From the NCBI GenBank assembly GCA_001972305.1, contig BDDD01006731.1, positions 32,875 through 96,874 on the forward strand: 64,000 bases of DNA. The letters are read 5' to 3'. The notes under the pieces are model-generated. The model was not told where the DNA came from. It made no database searches and saw only the letters and a list, made by a program, of their open reading frames with translations. The DNA comes from Cephalotus follicularis. Its lineage: Eukaryota; Streptophyta; Magnoliopsida; Oxalidales; Cephalotaceae. Of the stretch, positions 55,441 to 64,000 are shown piece by piece; positions within the stretch are counted from its first letter, which is position 1; every line of letters starts with the position of its first letter. The translations under genes and the position numbers were made by a program.

Positions 55441-56389
55441 GGCATTCTTACCAATTTCCAGGAGCAACAACAAAACAGAGCATGCACAAAATCATTTCAA
55501 TCTCAGTCCAAATCAACATGCAATCAATTCTAAATCATCACTACACATTATACATGTTATATGTTCAAAAACATGTCAAAACCCCTACCTCAATCGCTAT
55601 CCTGAAATCAAATTGAATTGATTTCTCTCTCTATGTCCAATGTTCTTCACCCTCCTTTCAATCTTTCAATCCCAGCAATTTTCAGTCTATATTTTGCATT
55701 TTCAACAGAAGATATGTACAAGAAATTAGTATGTATATACAAATCAGTTACTATACTCATTATCTGGTTTGAATCAAAAGGATTACTAGAACTTCTAAGT
55801 CTCTAATCCCCTTTAAATCCATTCTCCATTTTAAATTACTTTCACAATCCAATTACCGATTTGCATGCTCAATCAGTAGGTGTATTATTGACATCAACAT
55901 GTTTACATAATCATCAACTTAACCATAACAAGTGAACTTCGCACTAGTGACTTACCAATTCCCAGGTGATGCTCCAAGTTCCACTTTGAACTTCAAGTTC
56001 CTTCTACATGCAACCTCTAGCCATTGCTCTAGCAATTGCCCATTTTGTCTCTCTAATCCTCAGTGTTTTCTAAAACTCTTCAGCTCATGCATCAGCTGAT
56101 ATAAAGGTTCAATTCGTTTCTTTAATTTTGTCAGTTTTCTCTAACCTTCATTGGACATCTCTCTCTCCCTCATGCATGCATTCATTCACTGTTTTTTTTT
56201 CCTTTTATTTTCTGGCATGTTACAGGTTGCAGGTTCAGATCACATGCAAGGCTCCACCCTTGCATGTTACCCAGCTGGTGAATGCTTCTAGTGTGCATTG
56301 ACACGTTTATAGGACACTTGTCCTTAGCCCACCATTTTAACACTGCAGTTTCATGCCAATCGACTAGTGTTCTGCGCCACAACACATAT

Positions 56390-56515
56390 AAAGCGTCGTC
56401 CTTTTGAACGTGGGTGTCGGCGGTTTTGTTCGTCATAACACAGCCCCCAACTGCACGCCTTGTACATGTGTCTATGCTCAAAGCGTTGACGGTGTGGAGT
56501 TAGGCATCGACGGTT
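56390..56515. repeat. GTCGAC-core dyad cluster 2, Tekay 2 LTR
   Basis: GCGTCGTCC/GTGTCGGCGG and GCGTTGACGG/GCATCGACGG. Each pair has cores 21 bp apart. Repeated at 63650-63775. Confidence 0.85.
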
Positions 56516-56707
56516 TAGCATCATAACTTATTTCTTTATTTTTCATTTAAGAATTTATTCCTAATTCCTTCTATTCAAGCAATAACCCATCATATAATCT
56601 CAATAAAATGCATATTTTATTCATCATAGGTTACAATATACATTAATTAAAATTGCGGTTATTACATTCCCCCCTCCTTAAAGAAAATTCGTCCTTGAAT
56701 TTCGCCC

Positions 56708-57916
56708 TTACATTTCGAACAAGTGGGGAAATGTCTTCATCATTTCGTCTTCACGCTCCCACGTAGCTTCCTCTGCTCCGTGAAAACGCCACAGTACCTT
56801 TACCATAGGAATAGTCTTATTCCTTAAGACCTCTATTTGATCCATGATCCTCATCGGCCTTTCTTCATAAGACAATCTAGGACTGATGAATTCAGGGTCG
56901 TAGCTCAATATGTGAGATGGGTCAGGCACGTATTTCCGTAATATGGAAACATAAAATACGTTAGGCACACTCGATAGACTGGGCGGTAGTGCAATCCGAT
57001 ATGCCACATCCCCCACTCTCTCTAATATCTCGTAAGGTCCAATATACCTTGGAGCCAACTTCCCCTTGAGGCCAAAACGGTGTATCCCTTTCGAAGGTGA
57101 GATCTTCAAAAAAACATGATCCCCCTTCTCAAACTCTAGCTTCCTCCTCTTGATATCGGCGTAACTTTTCTGTCGACTTTGTGCAGCTAGCAGTCTCTTC
57201 TTGATTATTTCTACTTTATCAGTAGTCTTTTGTACCAAGTCTGGTCCCAGTACTTGTCTCTCACCTACCTCGTCCCAGCAAATAGGTGAGCTGCACTTTC
57301 TCCCATACAAGGCTTCATAGGGAGCCATTCTGATGCTGGTGTGAAAGCTGTTGTAGTAAGAGAACTCAATCAGTGACAGATGATCCTCCCAACTCCCAGC
57401 AAAATCAATCATACAAGCCCGCAGCATATCTTCAAGAGTCTGAATGGTACGCTCGGACTGTCCGTCGGTATGTGGGTGAAACGCAGTGCTGAAGTTCAAT
57501 GCTGTTCCCATCGCTGCTTGGAACTTCTTCCAGAACCTCGAAGTGAATCTAGCATCACGGTCACAAACAAAACTGACCGGCACTCCATGCAATCTCACTA
57601 TCTCCCTCATATACAATTGAGCCAACTTCTCGATAGAATACGTCATGTTCATTGGAAGAAAGTGAGCAGACTTGGTGAGTCTGTCCACTACAACCCACAC
57701 TGCTTCATGTTGATTCCGTGACCTCGACAATCCCGATACCAAGTCCATGGTCACATGTTCCCACTTCCACTCAACCACTGGTAACGATTGTAGCAGTCCC
57801 GCAGGTTTCTGATGTTCAACCTTCACTCTCTGACAGGTCAAACATCTTGCTACGTATTCAGCAATCTCTCTTTTCATACCACTCCACCAGTAGTTCTTTT
57901 TCATGTCATGCCACAT
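56708..57916 (-). pseudogene. Tekay 2 integrase and chromodomain region
   Basis: A 402-codon open stretch. The zinc-binding end is represented by CLTCQRVKVEHQKPAG. The catalytic core has VVDRLTKSAHFLPMN, VSFVCDRDARFTSRFWKK and HPHTDGQSERTIQTLEDML, i.e. the D, D and E blocks. Then come the GPYEILERVGDVAYRIALPP linker and a chromodomain-like tail with IPMVKVLWRFHGAEEATWE. In Tekay elements this tail is believed to steer insertion to heterochromatin. Part of a fossil polyprotein. Confidence 0.9.
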
Positions 57917-58152
57917 CTTGGAACTTCCAAGGTGAACACTGTATTTTGACTTGTGGGCTTGCTGCAGTAGTTCATCCCTGATGCTCTCGTCGTCCGGAAC
58001 ACATATCCTTCCTCAGAACCTCAATATGCCATCAGTATGAATGGAGAATTCAGAATCAGTGTCTAGGTTCTCATGAATACTCCATAACTCAGCGCCACTG
58101 TATTGAGCAGTTAGAATACGCTCCAGAAGTTCCAGTTGTGCTCTAAGATTTG

Positions 58153-59580
58153 TCACAATAACTCCCCGGGAAACCATGAATGAATTCCATCTCTGAATTC
58201 CTCCAATAGCTTCCACTGTGAAACCATTGTGCCAGCAATCATTGCCTTAAGACTCAGCGCATCCGCCACTACATTCGCCTTTCCTGGGTGGTATTGAATA
58301 TTGCAGTTGTAATCATTAAAGAACTCCACCCATCGACTTTGTCTCATGTTGAGCTCCTTCTGGGAAAACAAATACTTTAAGCTCTTATGGTCAGTGAAGA
58401 TCTCAAATTGAGCACGATAGAGGTAGTGCCTCCATTTCTGCAAAGCGAACACTATGGCTGCCAACTCAAGATCGTGTACGGGATAATTTTCTTCGTACGG
58501 TTTTAACTTCCTCGATGCGTATGCAATCACCCTACCATGTTGCATAAGAACGCATCCCAGTCCCTTCCCTGAAGCATCAGTATAAACAGTACAACCCTCA
58601 TTACCTTTCGGTAATGCCAACACTGGAGCCGAAATCAACCGACTCTTCAACTCTTGGAAACTTGCCTCACAAGAATCATCCCACACAAAACTCGACTTCT
58701 TCTGAGTCAACTGTGTCAATGGTGTAGCAAGATTTGAAAACCCCTTGATGAATCTTCGGTAGTAGCCAGCCAATCCCAAGAAGCTACGAACCTTAGTAAC
58801 GCTCCTCGGTTGGGGCCAATCAATAATACTCTCTATCTTCGAAGGATCCACCGAAAATCCTTCACTTGACACAATGTGACCTAGGAAAGTCACATGATCC
58901 AGCCAAAACTCGCAGTTGCTGAATTTGGCAACAACTGTTCCTTCCGCAATGTCTGCAACACAATCTTCAAGTGCTGCATGTGTTCCTCAATGCTCCTCGA
59001 ATAAATCAGGATGTCATCTAAGAATATAACAACAAACTGGTCAATATAGGGCTGGAACACTCTGTTCATCAAACATATAAAGGCTGCAGGAGCATTTGTC
59101 AAACCAAACGGCAGTATCATAAATGCATAATGCCCATATCTGGTTCGAAATGCGGTTTTCTCCACATCACCTTCCCGGATCCTCAGTTGATGATAACCTG
59201 TTCTCAGGTCAAGTTTGGAGAATACAGTAGAACCTTGCAATTGGTCGAACAACTCCTCAATATGTGGCAGAGGATACTTGTTCTTCAGAGTTACCTAATT
59301 TAGCAGCCTGTAATCGATGCATAGCCGCATCGATCCATCCTTGTTTTTCACAAACAGGACCGGTGCTCCCCACGGTGACACACTCGGTCTGATGAAGCCC
59401 TTATCAAGATAATCCTGCAATTGAGTCTTCAACTCCTTTAGTTCAGTAGGAGCCATCGGTATGGAGCTTTTGATATGGGAGCAGTCCCTGGAAATAGTTC
59501 AATGCTGAACTCTACATCTCTCTCCGGTGGCAACGAAGTGAGATCATCCGGAAATACATCAGGAAAATCACATACAACAG
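58153..59580 (-). pseudogene. Tekay 2 reverse transcriptase and RNase H region
   Basis: Pieces with [38 protein letters not shown] and [15 protein letters not shown], which holds the catalytic LDD of reverse transcriptase. Then [60 protein letters not shown] and [13 protein letters not shown] from RNase H. Fossil polyprotein. Confidence 0.9.
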
Positions 59581-59584
59581 GAAC

Positions 59585-60127
59585 TTATTCAATACTAGGC
59601 GTACCTTTCGTATGATCAATCACATACGTCAAATAGCCTTCGCATCCTTGCTTGAGGTACTTCTGTGCACGAGTATAGGAAATGATCGGAGCAGAAACAT
59701 TCTTCTCCCCGATAAACTTGCACTCAGTCCCATCTTGAAGAGAAAATGTCATCATCTTGTTATAACAATCTACACAAGCATGATGAGCATACAACCAGTC
59801 CATCCCTAAGCTCACATCAAAATCCCAGATAGGCAACACTATCAAGTCAGCAGATAACTGAATCCCAGCTACCATGATCTCACAATTTCTCATTATAGTG
59901 TCAGACAAAAGACAAGTACCTGCTGGAGTACTCACCTCCAATACATAAGGTAATCTAGAAGTAATACCATGCAAGTTGCGAGCAAATTCAGATGCAATAA
60001 ATGAATGTGTCGCACCAGGGTCAATCAATACATGAGCTAGTATGCCAGATATAAAAATGGTACCTCCCACAACAGTAGTAGATTCTGGCACATCATCTCT
60101 AGATAAGGTGTAGACCCTACCTTTCAC
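59585..60127 (-). pseudogene. Tekay 2 protease region
   Basis: ILAHVLIDPGATHSFIASEF, the protease active-site block, then WDFDVSLGMDWLYAHHACVD, a conserved Tekay segment before the reverse transcriptase. Fossil polyprotein. Confidence 0.88.
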
Positions 60128-60261
60128 AATCCCTTTTCCGGTATCCTTTCACGGTTGAGCAGCCGCGGCACTACCACTAGCACCAGCACTTCCCTGTTGG
60201 CCGCGTGCTTGATCCTTCATCATTGGACAACCACTCAGCATATGTTCTTATGAACCACACC

Positions 60262-61126
60262 TCAAGCACTTCCCCATCTTTTTCTAGCACTCAGTCTCAT
60301 CATGGTTTTGATGACCACAAAAAGTACATCCACTCGAATTCTGTTGACTGCTTCGGCTAGGAGTCCTTGATCATGAATTGCTGCGTCGAGAACCTCCTTG
60401 CCCCCGGTTACCAGACTTTGACGATTTAGCAGGATTGTTACTTCCCTACCCTTGTGATTGTGCGGCCCTCGATTGATTAGTACGAGACTGTTCCACTCTC
60501 CTTTCATTAGCATCTGCTTCTAGAACCATCTCCCTTTCAGCAACATCTACAAAAGAAGTTAGTTGCAGTAATAACAGTTTAGACCTGATGTCCGATCGAA
60601 GGCCTTTTAGAAACCTTTGGATCATTCACGATTCACCCTCCACCAGATAGGGGGTATGCCTTGTACATTCCACAAACCTAGTATGGTACTGAGCTACCGT
60701 CATGTCCCCTTGACATAACTCCATCAGTTCGGTCTCCCTCCGGTCATGCTCTATCTGTGGTACATAAGTTGCAAGGAACTCAGACTGAAATCTGTCCCAA
60801 GTCCTATCAAGTCTACGAGATTCCCACTTTGCTTCAATCCTTTCCCACCAATAGGTAGCCTCGCCCCATAAGCGGTATACAACAAAGTTGAGTTTCTGCT
60901 CATCAGTGCACTCTAAGGCAGCAAATATTTTCTCCAGGTCTCTTATCCACTGCTTGGCCACAGTAGCATTCAGCTCACCATTGAATGTCAGAGGATTCTG
61001 TCTCATGAACCGCTCCAAATCTCTGCCAAATCCACCTGTATGACAAGCTTTAGGAGCAGGTTGATAGGCTCGGTTAGCCTCGTACATTTTCCGTATCTGC
61101 TCCATGTTAGCCGCATTAGCTTGCAT
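60262..61126 (-). pseudogene. Tekay 2 gag region
   Basis: FNGELNATVAKQWIRDLEKI, LNFVVYRLWGEATYWWERI and QYHTRFVECTRHTPYLVEGE are Retrotrans_gag signatures. A Ser/Arg/Asn-rich tail follows. The family's zinc knuckle lies near 60290-60240. Fossil polyprotein. Confidence 0.88.
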
Positions 61127-61397
61127 CTACTGCTGGAAGAGGTCATCCATGAGGTCAAAATTACTCCTCTCGTCCTGCGCAGGAGGAACATTTACTCCTT
61201 CATTCACTGCTGGATCATTCCTGTGTACTGGCGGTGTATTGACTCCTTCGTCGGCTCAACGCCTTCCCCTTCTACCTCTTCGTAGGTCCATTCGGTTTCC
61301 TATATGGAATGACACAATCATTAGGAAACAATTCACTTAATTTCTGAGAAACTTATCCCAGCGATAGCTTATTTAAAAATAAGCTTTGATACCATAC

Positions 61398-63926
61398 TAT
61401 CACACCCCGTTTTCCCGGTCCATAACCATTAGAGACAACATATATGGCGCTATCAGTTAATATAATAATAATCCAGCATTCAGTATTAATGTGACATTCA
61501 TTAACAAATAGCGGAAGCATTCCATGTGCCGGATTAGAAAAATTATCCGCACGCAGCCCATACTACGTGCTTATACAAAACCAACAATAATCCTTTTTAC
61601 ATATAGGAAAGTAAAACAACACAACGGAGTGTGAACGTTCATTACAATACGAAACATAACGAATAACAACCTTAACAAGAAATAGAAGCTCTCCAAGCGT
61701 CAGCAGCAACTCCCCGAATGTCTTTACTTAATCTGAAATTGTAGGGGGTTAGCCGTTGTCCTCACTTGGCTAAGTATGAAATAATGCATGATAAAAAATA
61801 TATAAATGTAAACATGTATGACAGTAAATTGAAATAACATATGTATAAGTATTTCGCAATATATAAGCAATCATGCCAAGTGGCCATAGACAATACAACT
61901 CAGGAATACCGCACAAGGGTAAAATCAATCAGTACAGTGTTTGGGTGTCACATGTCGCTAACTCCTAGCACCAACTGTGCACCACCTTACTATCACCCTA
62001 CACTCCGAAGGAGATAGGTCAGGTCAATTACTACAGGCATTAGCAGGAAGTTTAACAATCAGGATCTGCATTGCAGATAATTTTGGGTGTGTACTCTAGC
62101 CAACTCCTGGCACATAGGACCACCTCCGTTAGTCAGTGACATCTACCATCACTCGACTAATCGGCAATAGCATAGAAAATCAATTCAATCAATTCAATGA
62201 CAATATTACACATATCTATAATATGTAATATATTGCCAGTTTTCATTTTTTGAAAACATAACAGTTCATTCAGTGGTTCTCTTGGAGAACTAAACGATAC
62301 AGTACCTCTTATGAGAGGGAAATGGCAATTTGAATAACGATAAGATTTTCTTTTTGAAATCCGTTTGTTAAAATCATTCTTTGTGTTTAAAACATTAAGT
62401 TGATATAATCCTTGAGATTTATATATAAAATAGTAGTAATTACATTAGTAAACAGTAATGGCAGCTAATAATATAGCAGATCAAGGATATTGACAACCAC
62501 AACCAATTCAATCAATCAATTAAGCACTCCCATAATTACTATCCTAAAGCGTCGACAGTTTCGACTTAGGCGTCGACGGTTGGAGGTCAAGCGTCGACTC
62601 TGGACATACTGTCACACGTAAAGCGTCGACATTCTAAGCCTGAACATAAGATTTTACACACCAAAGCATCGACTGTCTAAACCTAAGCGTCGGCGCTTCT
62701 GGCATTCTTACCAATTTCCAGGAGCAACAACAAAACAGAGCATGCACAAAATCATTTCAATCTCAGTCCAAATCAACATGCAATCAATTCTAAATCATCA
62801 CTACACATTATACATGTTATATGTTCAAAAACATGTCAAAACCCCTACCTCAATCGCTATCCTGAAATCAAATTGAATTGATTTCTCTCTCTATGTCCAA
62901 TGTTCTTCACCCTCCTTTCAATCTTTCAATCCCAGCAATTTTCAGTCTATATTTTGCATTTTCAACAGAAGATATGTACAAGAAATTAGTATGTATATAC
63001 AAATCAGTTACTATACTCATTATCTGGTTTGAATCAAAAGGATTACTAGAACTTCTAAGTCTCTAATCCCCTTTAAATCCATTCTCCATTTTAAATTACT
63101 TTCACAATCCAATTACCGATTTGCATGCTCAATCAGTAGGTGTATTATTGACATCAACTTGTTTACATAATCATCAACTTAACCATAACAAGTGAACTTC
63201 GCACTAGTGACTTACCAATTCCCAGGTGATGCTCCAAGTTCCACTTTGAACTTCAAGTTCCTTCTACATGCAACCTCTAGCCATTGCTCTAGCAATTGCC
63301 CATTTTGTCTCTCTAATCCTCAGTGTTTTCTAAAACTCTTCAGCTCATGCATCAGCTGATATAAAGGTTCAATTCGTTTCTTTAATTTTGTCAGTTTTCT
63401 CTAACCTTCATTGGACATCTCTCTCTCCCTCATGCATGCATTCATTCACTGTTTTTTTTTCCTTTTATTTTCTGGCATGTTACAGGTTGCAGGTTCAGAT
63501 CACATGCAAGGCTCCACCCTTGCATGTTACCCAGCTGGTGAATGCTTCTAGTGTGCATTGACACGTTTATAGGACACTTGTCCTTAGCCCACCATTTTAA
63601 CACTGCAGTTTCATGCCAATCGACTAGTGTTCTGCGCCACAACACATATAAAGCGTCGTCCTTTTGAACGTGGGTGTCGGCGGTTTTGTTCGTCATAACA
63701 CAGCCCCCAACTGCACGCCTTGTACATGTGTCTATGCTCAAAGCGTTGACGGTGTGGAGTTAGGCATCGACGGTTTAGCATCATAACTTATTTCTTTATT
63801 TTTCATTTAAGAATTTATTCCTAATTCCTTCTATTCAAGCAATAACCCATCATATAATCTCAATAAAATGCATATTTTATTCATCATAGGTTACAATATA
63901 CATTAATTGAAATTGCGGTTATTACA
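61398..63926 (-). mobile_element. Tekay element 2, 5' LTR
   Basis: Partner of 54138-56666, offset exactly 7260 bp, about seven differences. Confidence 0.95.
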
Positions 63927-64000
63927 ATACATCTCTCATATTGTACACATATCTGTGGCACAGCTATATATTACTGGCATATGTATATCCTGCACAGCCT
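63927..64000 (+). mobile_element. Continuation of the interrupted LTR
   Basis: Starts with the second copy of the target duplication ATACA. Sequence style (CATATTGTACACATATC) suits the LTR at 51654-54137. Cut by the window end. Confidence 0.5.

Larger units (their letters stand above)
54138..56666 (-). mobile_element. Tekay element 2, 3' LTR
   Basis: Starts (minus) TGTAATAACCGC and ends GGGTGTGACA. Dyad clusters at 55288-55440 and 56390-56515. Confidence 0.95.
54138..63926 (-). mobile_element. Tekay-type chromovirus, element 2 (young)
   Basis: 9.79 kb Ty3/gypsy element on the minus strand with complete ends. LTRs 54138-56666 and 61398-63926 are both 2529 bp and differ at only about seven positions (0.28 percent). 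At 0.7-1.3e-8 changes per site per year that is roughly 0.1-0.2 million years. A perfect target duplication ATACA (54133-54137 and 63927-63931) flanks it. Primer site TGGTATCAAAGCTT lies next to the 5' LTR (61382-61395 region) and a GGAGGGGGGAA polypurine tract at 56667-56677. Gag to chromodomain remnants are in normal order, but the coding region looks broken in about six places. Confidence 0.95.

Overview
The window is plant nuclear DNA, almost certainly from an angiosperm, and it is a repeat graveyard. I found no intact host gene. The evidence is the mix of elements: Ty3/gypsy chromoviruses of the Tekay type, a Tat-lineage gypsy element, Ty1/copia elements whose only coding region is gag, Cassandra miniature elements carrying 5S rRNA-like sequence, a hAT remnant, a gene-capturing MULE and a tRNA-type SINE. 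All coordinates, spacings and difference counts were read by eye.

Layout. 1-3202: two head-to-tail gypsy LTR copies (minus). 3203-4395: LTR-like relic. 4396-6130: decayed hAT transposon (minus). 6361-11730: a 1.03 kb direct repeat flanking retroelement filler (a gag-only copia and a piece of the first LTR family). 12289-14007: Pack-MULE with about 375 bp inverted repeats and an 8/9-matching 9-bp target duplication. 14253-14470: SINE-like. 14509-21592 and 25086-32135: two about 7 kb direct copies of the 3' part of a Tat element (LTR, Cassandra insertion, antisense extra ORF, integrase remnant, start of a Tekay LTR). A second gag-only copia (21593-25085, minus) lies between them. 31994-45759: Tekay element 1, inserted into the Tat element with target duplication CAAGT; its second LTR is split by another gypsy element (40310-44433, target duplication ATATC). 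45760-50613: the 5' half of the Tat element. 50766-51650: copia LTR. 51654-54137 and 63927-64000: another LTR, split by Tekay element 2 (54138-63926, target duplication ATACA), a very young insertion.

Two observations stand out. First, at least eight unrelated LTRs (copia and gypsy) carry clusters of a short dyad with a GTCGAC-like core. The flanking arms differ between families, but neighbouring dyads are nearly always 18-23 bp apart, two helical turns. The Tat and Cassandra LTRs and the DNA transposons in the same window lack it. This is the best candidate here for an undescribed system, a convergent LTR control element. Second, 20817-21430 is not natural DNA: it is the sister sequence 31361-31973 with the first base of every homopolymer run written as A. 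That is a consensus or encoding fault. Together with a 2.7 kb zero-difference tract, it means the 14.5-32 kb duplication should be treated with caution.
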